NCBI RefSeq assembly: GCF_019393635.1
Contig: NC_057861.1
Coordinates: 153,839,544-153,903,543 of the forward strand
Direction: 5' to 3'
Length of the DNA stretch: 64,000 nucleotides
Source: Dromiciops gliroides
Lineage: Eukaryota; Chordata; Mammalia; Microbiotheria; Microbiotheriidae
Of the stretch, positions 44,116 to 55,045 are shown one piece after another (the stretch's first letter is position 1; each line of letters opens with the position of its first letter). The notes under the pieces are model-generated. The model saw only the letters and a list, made by a program, of their open reading frames with translations. It did no database searches and was not told where the DNA came from. The translations under genes were made by a program, and so were the position numbers.

Positions 44116-44984
44116 TGTATATAGCATCCTTTCTGGAGCTCCCTCACAAACTCAGGACTTGAAGGTTGCTAGCTATATTGCAACTACTTCCCTACCCTCC
44201 AAAGTACTTTGTGAGTATGTATTCCTACAGCCAACAAGCCTCCATTAGTGTACTTACCTTTAATAGCCCATAGATAAAAGTATTTCAAAGCAAAGGCGTT
44301 TTCTAAAATGGCATAGTAAGTAGAGTAGCTATGAAACATTTCTTCCCCCCCCCCCCCCGCCCTTTCTTTTTCCATGGCTGGTTCTTTTCTCTGCCAGGAG
44401 TCATACTCCTTGAAACCAACTCCACTCTTTTCGGGTCTACTCCATGCTGGTTACATTGTCTCCTAATCAGTGCAAAGCAACTCTAGTGAAAAGCACCATG
44501 ACCAGTGGAGAGAGAAGAGATAGAAAACCTTTTTCCTCCTGCCCTACCACTCCCCCCAACTGCCTTCCAGTAAAAGTACAAAGAAATTCCCTTTCAACAG
44601 CTGGGGCTTCTTGATATTGCTAGGGGTCACACTCCTTGAAGCTGTTTCTTGACCCAATAGTATGTCCAGAGTTAGCAAGTTAACTTTTTAAAGACCACCA
44701 GAGACAATGTCCATTCAGGGTAAAATTATTCACATTCCATAACATGCTAAAACTTTTGCATCTCTGTTACCTGATCATTACTTTCTGTAATTATATCAAC
44801 TGGACTGTAAGAGAATAAATTTGTCAGGGGTGTCCTGACCCAACTCCCCTACCATATGTAAAATAAGAAGACTTAACCTAATGTCCTTTCCAACTCTAAA
44901 TCTAGGAGTCTTGTGGGCCATATAGTCCAATATTCACCTGAATATCCAGTCTTTGTGTTAAGATATGAAGTGAGACTACTGGGT
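44116..44984. other. Unassigned intergenic DNA
   Basis: Contains a C-run at 44347-44359 and two loosely similar stretches (catactccttgaa near 44403 and cacactccttgaa near 44628). No gene or known repeat recognised. Confidence 0.5.
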
Positions 44985-45595
44985 CTGTATTAAAAAAAAT
45001 CATAAAGTAAAAAGGACCTACATGTACAAAAATACTTATAACAGCTCTTTTTGTAGTGGCAAAGAATTGGAATTGAAGAGATGCCCATCAGTAGAGGAAT
45101 AGCTGAACAAATTGTGGTATATGATTGTGATGCAACACTACTGTGCTGTAAGAAATGATAAAGAGGATGGTTTCAGAAAAAACATCAGAAGACTTATATG
45201 AACTAATGTAAAGTGAAGTAAGCAGAACTAGAATAACATCGTATACAGTATCACCAATTTTGTAATGATGACCAACTGTGGAAGACAGCTATTCTGATCA
45301 ATACAGTGATCCAAGACAATTCCATAGGACCCATGATGAAAAATGCTATCCATCTCCAGAGATGGAACTGATGAATTCTGAGTGCAGATTGAAACATAAT
45401 TTTTCCACTCTTTTCTTACCATTTTTTGCAACATAGTTAGCATGGAAAACTGTTTTGCATGATTTTACATATATAATTGATGTCAAATTGCTTACTTTTT
45501 CAATGAATGAGGGAGGGTGGGAAGGAAAGTGAAAATTTGGAAATCAAATTTTTTTAAATGAATGTTAAAATGAATAAAGACCAGAGGTGAGAAAA
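44985..45595 (+). mobile_element. L1 LINE 3' end
   Basis: Forward L1 from the end of ORF2 (agatgcccatcagtagagga) through gaagtaagcagaactagaat and a G-rich 3' UTR (gagggagggtgggaagg) to the A/T-rich tail. It is more diverged than the copies at 33150-35105. Confidence 0.85.
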
Positions 45596-45649
45596 CTATT
45601 TAGAAGACTATTTTATAAGGATCTGAGGAAATGAAAAAGGAAAAAAAGA

Positions 45650-45855
45650 GAAAGATATTTAATTGGAGGAATTGACAGAATGAGAATGTAGCTACTAACT
45701 ATTGGATATAGGAAGACACCAAAGATGAATTTTTTGACATGTGAATGACTTGGAAATAGATGTTATCATTAAGAGAAATAAGGAAGCCTGGAGGAGAAAG
45801 TCAGAAGGATTTTGAGCAAAGATGATGAGTTTGATTTTCATTTCCAGTGACTGGA
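45650..45855 (-). mobile_element. Possible L2 LINE fragment
   Basis: Weak reverse-L2 pattern (gaattgacagaatgagaatg, gatgatgagtttgattttca). Low certainty. Confidence 0.35.
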
Positions 45856-45934
45856 GTTTCTGAATATAATTAGAATAGTATTAATATTGGACATTGTAAT
45901 AAATACCATATTTCAGTTTTTAATGGGGATATTA

Positions 45935-46080
45935 CAGCATGGCATACTAGCCTCAGTATCAAGAATGTCTGGGTAAAGACCTGCCTAAGACACATAATAA
46001 TTGTAAGACTTTGGTAGGTCTCTTAACTTCACAGTATCCTGGTCAATTCTCTCACACTATAAAATACATAAAAGTTGCTA
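45935..46080 (+). mobile_element. Possible CORE-SINE fragment
   Basis: Decayed MIR/MAR1 order: aagacctgcctaagacacat, ggtaggtctcttaacttcac. Confidence 0.4.
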
Positions 46081-46289
46081 GTCTTCATTTTCCTTTACTC
46101 TCTCATCCTTCATGCCAATCTCAATGAGCCTGAAGTTGTGGTTCCTGTATGACCCAGCCCTAACTGCTTAGCCACTTTCTACACTTTACCTTTGAGGTTT
46201 TTGTAACTACACATAAGGTACTTTACACAGGAAAAAACTAAATGATCTCAAAAAAAAAAATTCCATTCTTTTTCGGACAGGCCATCCTT

Positions 46290-46430
46290 TATTTTTGTAC
46301 CTGAGTAGAGATTCCCTCTACAACAGTCCTGGCCAACCAGCCTTTACTTGAAGACCTGTAGGAACCAGAAAGTCACTACATCTTTAAAGGCAGTGAAACT
46401 AGTCCTTTCCACACTGGGCTCTCCCTCCAC
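46290..46430 (-). mobile_element. L3/CR1 LINE fragment
   Basis: Reverse CR1 text: gagattccctctacaacagt, ccagcctttacttgaagacc, cactacatctttaaaggcag. Confidence 0.6.
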
Positions 46431-47386
46431 CCCACCATCCCAATGCAAAATAATTTCTTGTTTGTAATGTGTTAAGCCTTTTCACACATATGATGTGTGC
46501 TTTTACTGACCTTTGGGTTATCCTCAATCTAGTTCTTTAGAGTCTATTGTGTTTCATGACTTGAAGCTAAATACTATTCCTGGAAGAATACTGATATTAA
46601 AAAAGATGGGTCTTTGTTTTTAGAGAAACTTGGGGTCATTAAATAACTGCAATTCCCCAAAAGCAATATGATAAGAAAGCTTATTTTATTAAATTAATAT
46701 TCAAACAATTATATTTTGATGTTTGGCATCTAAATCCCTTTGTGTACCCACTGTTAGTAGCAACAGTTGATCACAGCAGTATGTTGCTATGGACATAGAG
46801 CTTCCAGGTATGGTTGCTAGATCCATGAGAAAATTTAGAAATAATGCTATTAGGACCAAAATTGAGATATAATATAGAATTTTTAAAGATAATTCAAGCA
46901 CAATTGATATTAATGACATTAATGAATAAATAGAATACCCTCCAGGAACCTCAATATTCCAGTTTAATTTTAAATTTAATTTAACAAAATAAAAGCATCC
47001 CTAGGATTCTATAGTGGTTCTAACAACATCTGGTATCCAGTTAAAAAAAAGTCATGAAGAATAAATTGAGACACAATATTTTGCAGAATTTCTTATGACA
47101 GAGTATCACAGTTTGGAGGGGCCAAGAGGCTTTCATTTTATCATGGTTATGACTTTGGTCTATATATCTATGTACTGGCTTCTTTTTTTCAGTATCACTA
47201 TTGCTAATACCCTCCAACTGACTGTTCCTCCAATTGGACTACCTTTCCTTGTTATTCCACTTTTCAGAAAAGAACATAAAATTTATTATGTTTCCACTTC
47301 TTTTACTAACCTGAACTTAGAAACACTAAATAGACTTCATATAACTCTGTATCTCTTGAACTTTCTGATGAACTCCAAATATCTTT
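46431..47386. other. Unassigned intergenic DNA
   Basis: AT-rich. Short open frames at 46701-46919 (minus) and 47095-47388 (plus, hydrophobic) show no recognisable similarity. Confidence 0.5.
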
Positions 47387-47401
47387 AAAACTCAATTCTT
47401 T

Positions 47402-47550
47402 TTTTCTTTTTTTAAGTGAGGCAATTGGGGTTAAGTGACTTGCCCAGGGTCACACAGCTAGTAAGCGTTAAGTGTCTGAGGTCGGATTTGAACTCAGGTA
47501 CTCCTGACTCCAGGGCTGGTGCTCTATCCACTGCGCCACCTAGCTGCCCC
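47402..47550 (-). mobile_element. tRNA-derived SINE with 15-bp duplication
   Basis: Complete reverse unit. A perfect duplication aaaactcaattcttt lies at 47387-47401 and 47551-47565. Confidence 0.94.
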
Positions 47551-47565
47551 AAAACTCAATTCTTT

Positions 47566-47895
47566 ATTGCAATTAATTCTATAGCCTGAGTCAATTGACT
47601 TTTGAGTTTTTCCTTGTTGGGGCTATATTTCTTCTTTCTGTTAGCTATATACTTCATATAATTCTGGTAAATTTTCTTGTTCTGAAATATAAGAGGAGTA
47701 TGGCCTCTCAAAACCCTATCTATGTGTAATAGGTCATTTAACTTTTAGAGAAGTTGGTAATCTGAATTGGTAGAGGGAGTTTCCTAAATTCCCTATATTA
47801 AGGAAATCACATATCTACTTCCTCTCCCTATCAGATTTTTTCCTCTTTGTGTGCGTATGTGTGTGTGTGCATATATGTATATGGTCTTATTTTTT
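47566..47895. other. Unassigned intergenic DNA
   Basis: Contains a short GT-rich stretch at about 47848-47869. Nothing else recognised. Confidence 0.55.
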
Positions 47896-48345
47896 ATTTG
47901 TTTATTTTTTCAATTCTCAAGCATTTTTTCCTCCTACTTCTATTTTTTTCCACTAAAAGCATGAGGAAAAATAAAACTTATGAAAAATATGCATGATCAA
48001 GTAAAAAAAATTCTCATATTGGCCCTGTCAAAAATGTGTGCATTATTTACCATATTTACTCCATGACATCTGTCAGAAGGTGGGTAGCATTTTTTCATCA
48101 TTGGTCTTCTGTAATCATCATTGATCCCTTCATTGATAGAGTTCTTAAGACTTTCAAAATTGTTTATTTTTATAATGCTGTTATAAATATGCAATATGTA
48201 ATATACAATGCTGTTTTAAATTATTCTCATTCTGCTGACTAATTGCTCACTTCACTTTGGATAAGTTTATATAAATCTTCCCACAGTTTTCTGAAACTAT
48301 CTCCTTTGTCATTTCTTATGGCATAAGTATTACATTATATTCAAA
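47896..48345 (-). mobile_element. Older L1 LINE 3' end
   Basis: Diverged reverse L1: ggtgggtagcattttttcat, ctgctgactaattgctcac, atcttcccacagttttctga, catttcttatggcataagta. Confidence 0.65.
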
Positions 48346-48438
48346 TTACTCAGACTTGGTGGGATGAAACTTATAACTAGACTATGATTCTGGATGGATA
48401 TATCTTATTCCTAAGAAATGGTCATTAAAAAGAGGTAT

Positions 48439-48608
48439 CGGGGGGCGGCTAGGTGGCACAGTGGATAAAGCACTGGCCTTGGATTCAGGAGGACCTGAGT
48501 TCAAATCCAGCCTCAGACACTTGACACTTACTAGCTGTGTGACCTTGGGGAAGTCACTTAACCCTCATTGCCCTACAAAAGCAAAAACAAAAACAAACAC
48601 ACATACAC
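48439..48608 (+). mobile_element. tRNA-derived SINE, first of a same-site pair
   Basis: Complete unit with a CAAAAA/CACA-rich tail. Flanked by aaaagaggtat at 48428-48438 and again at 48610-48620. Confidence 0.93.
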
Positions 48609-48621
48609 AAAAAGAGGTATT

Positions 48622-48775
48622 GGGGCAGCTAGGTGGTGCAGTGGATAGAACACCAGCCCTGGAGTCAGGAGTACCTGAGTTCATATCTGACCTCAGACAC
48701 TTGACACTTACCAGCTGTGTGACCCTGGGCAAGTCACTTAACCCCAATTGCCTCACTAAAAAAAAAGTTATACAT
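48622..48775 (+). mobile_element. tRNA-derived SINE, second of a same-site pair
   Basis: Complete unit. Flanked by aaaagaggtat at 48610-48620 and 48776-48786. The two units differ in core and tail (gatagaacac versus gataaagcac), so the second is not a simple duplication of the first. Confidence 0.93.
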
Positions 48776-48786
48776 AAAAGAGGTAT

Positions 48787-49080
48787 TGCATATTAGGAGA
48801 TTATTACATAGTAAGAAGATATACTTGAATAAGGAAATCCAGAAGTGAGGGATGGAATGTGGTAAAGAACACCTGTGTGAAGACCAGAGGAGGGAAAAAC
48901 AAGTGGTTTTGTTACTTGGTATATACTATAGACCACCTGAACAGAAAGAAGAACTAGATGAGTTTGGGAAACAAACCACAAGCATGGCATAAAGGAATGA
49001 TATAGCAGTACTGAGAGAACTCAGTTATCTAAACATCACCTAGAGCTCCCTATCTGTCAGAAGCAGAGCAGCTAATAATG
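48787..49080 (+). mobile_element. L3/CR1 LINE, endonuclease region
   Basis: Text such as ggtatatactatagaccacc and tgaacagaaagaagaactag matches the CR1-type endonuclease block (YRPPxQ...). It is decayed. Confidence 0.55.
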
Positions 49081-49088
49081 TCTTTTTG

Positions 49089-50480
49089 TTAATGTAATAA
49101 ACTTTTTTATTTATAGTTTTGGATTTCAATTTTTAACCCTCCTTTCCTCCCTCCTCTTTCCCTTCCCTGAGGCAGCAAGAAAATAGGATATGGGTTATAC
49201 ATGTATGATTATGCAAAGCATTACCATATTTGTCATTTTGTACAAGAAAACTTGATTAAAAGAAAAAAATGATGAGGACTGACTGATGAGGAGGATTGAA
49301 TGATATAGATGAGGATCATTTAATGATGAGGAGGGTTGATTGAGGATGATGAGGATTGATGGATGATGATGATGATAAAACATGGTACCTACTTTACTAG
49401 GCTATTGTTAAGAAAATACTTTGCCAGGTAAAGGTGCTATATAAATGTTATCACTGTTGTTGTAATAATCAGCCTCATGGGTTTAAAAAAGTTTAAAAAA
49501 AGAAAAAAATGAGGGAAAGTGAAAAATAGCATGCTTGTCTGTTCTATCAATATATCAGTTCCTTCTTTGGAGGTGGATAGTATGTTTCATCAGTAGTCCT
49601 TTGGGATTGTCTTGGATCATTGTATGGTTGAAAAAAGTCAAGTTATTCATAGTTCTTCATCAAACAATATTGCTGTCTCTGTGCACAATGTTCTCTTGAT
49701 TCTGCTCACTTCACATTACATCATTTCATACATGTCTTTCCAAGTCTTTCTGAAGTCATCCTGCTTGTCATTTCTTATAGCACAATAATATTTCCAACAT
49801 CATAATATACCACAGTTTGTTTAGCCATTCCTCAATTGATGGGCATTCCTTTGATTTCCAATTCTTAGCCACCACAGAAAGAGCGGCTATAAATATTTTT
49901 GTACAAATAGGTCTTTTTCTCTTTTGGGGCATGTCTTTGGGATATAAACCTAGCAGTGGTTTTGCTAGATCAAAGGGTATGCACAGTTCTATAGCCCTTT
50001 GGTCATAGTTCCAAATTGTTCTCCAGAATGGTTGTATCTTTTCACAATTCCACCAACAATGGATTAGCACCCCAGCTTTCCCATATCCCCTCCAACATCC
50101 AATATTTTCCATTTTTGTTATATTTGCCACTCTGATATGTGTGAGGTGATACCTCAGAGTTGTTTTAATTTGCATTTATCTGATCCATAGTGATCTAGAG
50201 CATTTTTCATATGATTATAGGTAGCTTTGATTTCTTTATCTGAAAATTGTTCATATTCTTTGACAATTTATCAATTGGGGAATGACTTGTATTTTTATAA
50301 ATTTGACTTAATTCTCTATATATTTGAGAAATGAGGCCTTTGTCAGAGATATTTGTTTCAAAAATTCTTTCCCAGTTTTCTGCTTCCCTTGTAATCTTGG
50401 TTACATTAGTTTTATTTGTGCAAAAGCTTTTTAATTTTATATAATCAAAATGATTTATTTTACATTTTTTTTTGCTCTTT
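49089..50480 (-). mobile_element. L1 LINE, ORF2 C-terminus and 3' UTR
   Basis: The longest L1 here. The minus-strand open stretch 49768-50175 (135 codons) carries the L1 ORF2 C-terminal pattern (TTLRYHLT, CWWNCEKIQPFW, IPFDLAKPLLGLYPKD, TKIFIAAL). The 3' UTR has the usual C-rich run near 49140 and a tail near 49090. Interrupted by an insertion at 49272-49496. Confidence 0.9.
49272..49496. mobile_element. Insertion inside L1: GAT-rich array plus MIR-like 3' end
   Basis: About 225 bases bounded by aaaagaaaaaaatga copies (49257-49271 and about 49497-49511). The left half is an imperfect GATGAGGATTGAT-like array. The right half (tttgccaggtaaaggtgcta, tataaatgttatcactgttg) looks like a MIR 3' end in plus orientation. 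Confidence 0.6.
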
Positions 50481-50624
50481 ATATCTTCTTTGGTCCTAAA
50501 TTCTTCTGGCTAATAATATCTTGACTTGGCTTAATGATTATTTTATTCTTCAAAAGATAGAAGAATAAAAAAAAGGGAATTATATTCTAGATCTGATTTC
50601 CATAACAGGAAAGAACTCTTTGCT

Positions 50625-51265
50625 GAACTTTAATCTCACATCACCAATTGCCTAATGGACATTTCATACCAATGTCCCAGAGGCACCTTAAACTCAACAT
50701 GTATAAAATTGAACTCATAATCTTCTGCCATAAACCTTCTCTTCTTCTAAACCTTCCCATTTCTATTGAAAGTACCATCATCTCTCCATTGCCTCAGGTT
50801 CATAATTGTGGCTACATGACTGGAGACAGATAGATCCCTTTCCAGTCTTGTCCAACACTATAACCTTCCATATCCCTAACCCATGCTATTTCCTATTCTT
50901 TAAAATGTTTTGTCTTAACTATGGCTTTTAAAACCCTGTCCAGGTTTTAAGACCAAATTAAATGCTACCTCTTACATGAAGTTTTATCTTACTCTCCCAG
51001 TCAGGAATTGTCTTTCCTTCCTCTCCTTTTTCATAACAACCACAACAAGCACTTCATATATGTTTTATGCTCTTTTATATTCATAAATATCTGTGTATAT
51101 GGAAATACACATGTAGACATATATATTGCATCATTTTAGTATTTATTTATGTGTCATATTCTGCCTTTTGGATTATAAGCTTTTTGAGAGTAAAAATAAT
51201 GTCTTTATTATCTTTGTATCACCTGAAATATCTAACTCTAGTGTTTTGTCTTTAGTAGACATCAA
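50625..51265 (+). mobile_element. L2 LINE, ORF2 end to 3' end
   Basis: cctaatggacatttcatacc, ccttaaactcaacatgtata, gaaagtaccatcatctctcc, then the 3' end ggattataagctttttgaga. The frame is decayed and a middle part is missing. Confidence 0.7.
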
Positions 51266-51410
51266 AAAAATGAATATATTATTCTTTTCTCTATGTGAAA
51301 ATGAGACTTTTGGAAGATGGTAAATGTAGGGAATGGGAGGGAAAATGGTAGAGTGAATATAGAGGAATCCTTGGGGGTCAGGAGGACCTAGATTCAAGTC
51401 CTGACTTGGA

Positions 51411-52300
51411 TAATGATAGTAATAATAATAGTTGCTAGCATTTATATAGTACTTACTATGTGCTAGGCATTGTGCCAAGAATTTTACAATTATTATCTCA
51501 TTTGATCCTCTACAACAACCTTGTGAAGTAGGTGCTATCATTATCCTCATTTTATTTTTTAAAATAAACATTTTTAGTTAAAGTTTTGAGTTCCAAATTC
51601 TATCCCTCCTTCCCTCCCTCCCCATTCCCCTCACTGAGGCAGTAAGCAATCAGATATAGGTTATACATGTGCAGTTACATAAAACATTTCCTTATTAGTC
51701 ATTTTGCGTAAGAAAACTCAAAAGAAAGAAAGAAAGAGAAAAATAGCATGTTTTCAATCCATAACAGTTCTTTCTCTGGAGGTGGATAATATGCTTCATC
51801 ATTAGTATTTTGGGATTGTCTTGGATCATTGTATTGCTAAGAACGGTTAAGTCATTCACAGTTCTTCATCAAACATTATTGCTGGCACTGTGTACAACAT
51901 TCTCCTGGTTCTGCTCATTTCAGTATACATCAGTTCATATGAGTCTTTCCAAGTTTTTCTGAAATCATCCTGCTTGTTATTTCTTATAACATAATATTCT
52001 ATCACCCTCATATACCACAGCTTGTTTAACCATTCTTCAATTGATGGTCATCCCTTTGATTTCTAATTCTCAGCTACTACAAAAAGAACTGCTATAAATA
52101 TTTTTGTACAAATAGATCTTTTCCTTTTTGGAGGGATGTCTTTGGGATATAAACCTAGCAGTGGTATTACTGTATGATCCTCATTTTAGAGATGGTGAAC
52201 CTGAGGCATATAGAGGTTAAGTGACTTGCCCAGGGTCACACAGCTAGGGAAGTGTTTGAAGCTGGGTTTGAACTCAGGTCTTCCTGACTCTAGGTATAAC
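51411..52300 (-). mobile_element. CORE-SINE (MIR-like) split by an L1
   Basis: Reverse MIR in two parts, 51411-51554 (tatagtacttactatgtgct, ttatctcatttgatcctcta) and 52174-52300 (gacttgcccagggtcacaca, gtttgaactcaggtcttcct). An L1 fills the gap. Confidence 0.85.
51555..52173 (-). mobile_element. L1 LINE 3' end inserted in a MIR
   Basis: Reverse L1 from its tail (aaaataaacatttttagtta) through the C-rich 3' UTR into ORF2 (gatataaacctagcagtggt). MIR sequence atcctcatttta occurs at both edges (ending 51554; 52176-52187), consistent with a target-site duplication. Confidence 0.88.
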
Positions 52301-52410
52301 CCTGTGCATATCACTTAGCCTCTCAGCACCAAGGCAATTCTCTAAAACTATAAATTACAAAGTAATTGCAGTTCTGCAGTGGTAGAAGTTCCCTTCCTGG
52401 GAGCTGTTTT

Positions 52411-53147
52411 TGCCTGTGGAAATCAAGGCTGCTTAAAAAAAAAAAAAAAGAATATGTGAAGTTTGTAGAATGAAAATTTTTGAGAACATCTGTTCTCATA
52501 CTGCCTAATATTGTTCCAAGCAAGTGCCAGATGCCTACATTATAAAACCAAAACCCAGCCTTATAGACAGCAGAAGTAGGTAAATGATAAATCCGGAAAT
52601 GATCTTTTCTTTCTAAAACCCTCAAGTGTTAATATTACATGTAAATGAGCAGAATCACCTATGAAAGAAGCTGTATTTTGTTGTTGTTGTTGTTCCAGAA
52701 AAGGTTGAAGGGGAAAAACAGAGTACCTTCCTGGAATTACTTTCCACCCTGAGTTGAGTCAAACTTAGTGACTCATTGGTAACTGCCCCCAGCAAAATCT
52801 GCAATTAGGTAGCCATAAATAAACAAATGAAGAATTAAAATAAAGTGAAGGTCATTGCTAAGGGAATTCTCAAATTTTAGATTTTTAATAATTGGTGAGT
52901 TTCCCTTTTGTAATAGGGAAATTAGTTACCACATATAAAGTTCAAACATTTGGAGGAGATAATTGGATTAGCCTGCATTACCTGGAAGAACCCACAACTG
53001 ACACATTCTTTTGTTTACACAGCCAGACTACAATTTGTGAGATTCTTTCAAATGCTCATTTGTCAGTCAACTAATTAGAAATTAGAACACATTGTCCCAT
53101 AGAGTTACAAATGGAATTTATGTCCCCATTATAATTAAATTCATAAA
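52411..53147. other. Unassigned intergenic DNA
   Basis: Contains an A-run at 52435-52448 and a TTG-repeat at 52679-52695. No gene or interspersed repeat recognised. Confidence 0.55.
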
Positions 53148-53340
53148 AACATTTATTGGGTACCAACTCTATATAGAACCCTGTGTAAGGCTCTGGGGAT
53201 ACCAAGAAAACAAGACAAAATAATCTCTTTCTCAATGATCTAATATTCTATATTGGGGTGAGGCAGGGGACAGACATGGGATATGATATGTATGTACGTA
53301 CATAGATAATTTTAATAAAAATAAGCATTTATTAAATAAA
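53148..53340 (-). mobile_element. L2 LINE 3' end
   Basis: Reverse L2 3' text: aaacatttattgggtaccaa, ggctctggggataccaagaa. Confidence 0.6.
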
Positions 53341-53361
53341 ACATTAAAAACACATGCTATG

Positions 53362-53485
53362 AGGGGCAGCTAGGTGGCACAGTGAATAGAGCACCGGCCC
53401 TGGATTCAGGAGGACTTGAGTTCAATTCCGGCCTCAGACACTTAACACTTAACCCCAATTGTCTCCCAGCCCCAACAAAAAACCC
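53362..53485 (+). mobile_element. tRNA-derived SINE with internal deletion, first of a same-site pair
   Basis: The block from the second cacttaac to the last one is missing, so about 40 bases (tagctgtgtgaccctgggca region) are lost, probably between short direct repeats. Flanked by acatgctatg at 53352-53361 and 53487-53496. Confidence 0.92.
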
Positions 53486-53496
53486 CACATGCTATG

Positions 53497-53654
53497 GGGG
53501 CAGCCAGGTGGTGCAGTGGATAAAGCACCAGCCCTAGATTCAGGAGGACCTGAGTTTAAATCCAGCCTCAGACACTTGATACTTACTAACTGTGTGACCC
53601 TGGGCAAGTCACTTAACCCTCATTGCCCTGCCAAAAAAAACCCAAAAACTAACT

Positions 53655-53686
<32 letters not shown>

Positions 53687-53694
53687 AACTACAG
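53497..53694 (+). mobile_element. tRNA-derived SINE, second of a same-site pair
   Basis: Complete unit with a long CAA-repeat tail (53655-53687). Flanked by acatgctatg at 53487-53496 and 53695-53704. Confidence 0.93.
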
Positions 53695-53704
53695 ACATGC
53701 TATG

Positions 53705-53784
53705 TGGCAGACACTGTGCTAGGAGCTGGAGAAACAAAGAAAAAAATGAAAAAGTAAGAAGACTGCATTCTATTGGAAAGGAAG
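53705..53784 (-). mobile_element. L2 LINE 3' end, target of the SINE pair
   Basis: agacactgtgctaggagctg, ctgcattctattggaaagga resembles the reverse L2 3' end; the text before 53352 (aagcatttattaaataaaac) is its continuation. Confidence 0.55.
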
Positions 53785-54035
53785 GGAACAGTCATTTATT
53801 AAGAGTGTACTGCTTTATAAATATTACACAATTTCATATTCATAACAACACTGTAAGGTAGGTGCTATTATTATCCTCATTTTATAGTCAAGGTAATTGA
53901 GGTAGATTGAAGTTGAGGGACTTTGCCCAGTCAGAATCACAAAGCTAATAAGTGCTTGAGGCTGGATTTGAACTCAGGTCTTTCTGACCTCAGACCCAGT
54001 GCTCTATCCACTGTGCAACCTAGCTGCTTTTGTAC
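53785..54035 (-). mobile_element. CORE-SINE (MIR-like), near full length
   Basis: Reverse unit: gtaaggtaggtgctattatt, gctggatttgaactcaggtc, tctatccactgtgcaaccta. Confidence 0.88.
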
Positions 54036-54059
54036 ATGTACACAGAAAAATAAGTACAA

Positions 54060-54640
54060 AGTATATTGAGAGTAAATACAAACTAATTTCCAGGGGCATG
54101 GAATAGATAGATTTGGAGAATGCCTTAGCAACTGTGGGGATACGGGTAAGTCTTGTGTAGGAGGCAGCATTCAAGCTGTCTTAGCCTTGAAGGAAGTTGA
54201 GGACTTTATGAGGCTAAAGAGAGAATGCATTCCAGGTATGGGGAGAAGGACATTCTATGCAGAGACACGAAGATGGGAGATAGAATGTAATTCCTGAGAG
54301 ACAGCAAAAGTAAGGGAGTTTGGCTGGAATTAAGAGTGGGTTTGGGGGCAGTTAGGTGGCACAGGGGGTAAAGCACGAGCCCTGGATTCAGGAGGACCTG
54401 AGTTCAAATCCGACTTCAGACATCTGACACTTACTAGCTATGTGACCCTGGGCAAGTCACTTAACCCTCATTGCCTTGCCCAAAAACAAACAAACAAAAA
54501 AAGAGTGGGTTTGTATTGAATCCCAGTGGTAATAGGGAGCTGCTGAAGTTTGCTGAGCAGAGAAGTGACAGGGACAGATCTAAGCTTTCAGAATATTAAC
54601 TTGGCAGGTATGTGGAGGATGGAGAGATAAGAGACTTAAG
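54060..54640 (-). mobile_element. L2 LINE 3' region, split by a SINE
   Basis: Reverse L2: gagaatgcattccaggtatg, gaagatgggagatagaatgt, then after the SINE ggtaatagggagctgctgaa. Confidence 0.7.
54344..54500 (+). mobile_element. tRNA-derived SINE with 12-bp duplication, nested in L2
   Basis: Complete unit. A perfect duplication aagagtgggttt lies at 54332-54343 and 54501-54512. Confidence 0.93.
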
Positions 54641-54649
54641 ACATTTGTC

Positions 54650-55045
54650 TCCAAGTATTCTACAGTCTAGTGACATTGGCTATCTTGCTGTTCTAGCAGA
54701 CAATATTCCATCTTCTGATTCCAAACTTTTTTTTATTGGTCCTATGCTCAAAATGCATTGCTCCCTCACCTCTACCTCCTTGACTTTCTTGAAAACTCAG
54801 ACCAAATCTTGCCTTCTTCAGAAAACTTTCCCAGTCCTCACCCCTTCCCCCCCACCCCCGGTATCTTCTGAAATTACCTTCCTCTTACATTGTATATTAA
54901 GTTATTTTTCTCATTTTAATCTTTCTCTTTAGTCCTCATCACCCTCTCATCTTAGATATTCTATACTGGTTCTCCACCTACTCATCTGACCATTCTTTGG
55001 TCTCCTTTACTTTCTCCATATATTGTCCCCTAACTTTAGGTCCCT
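54650..55045 (+). mobile_element. L2-like LINE fragment
   Basis: T- and C-rich L2-type text (aaaatgcattgctccctcac, cttgccttcttcagaaaact, ctgaaattaccttcctctta). It is opposed to the L2 just before it. Confidence 0.5.

Noticed and set aside
49768..50175. A 135-codon minus-strand frame as a host gene
   Set aside because: It is the C-terminal end of L1 ORF2, followed downstream by the L1 3' UTR and tail.
53655..53690. CAA repeats and other regularly spaced repeats as a CRISPR-like array
   Set aside because: They are SINE tails or microsatellites in vertebrate DNA; no direct repeats with unique spacers exist.
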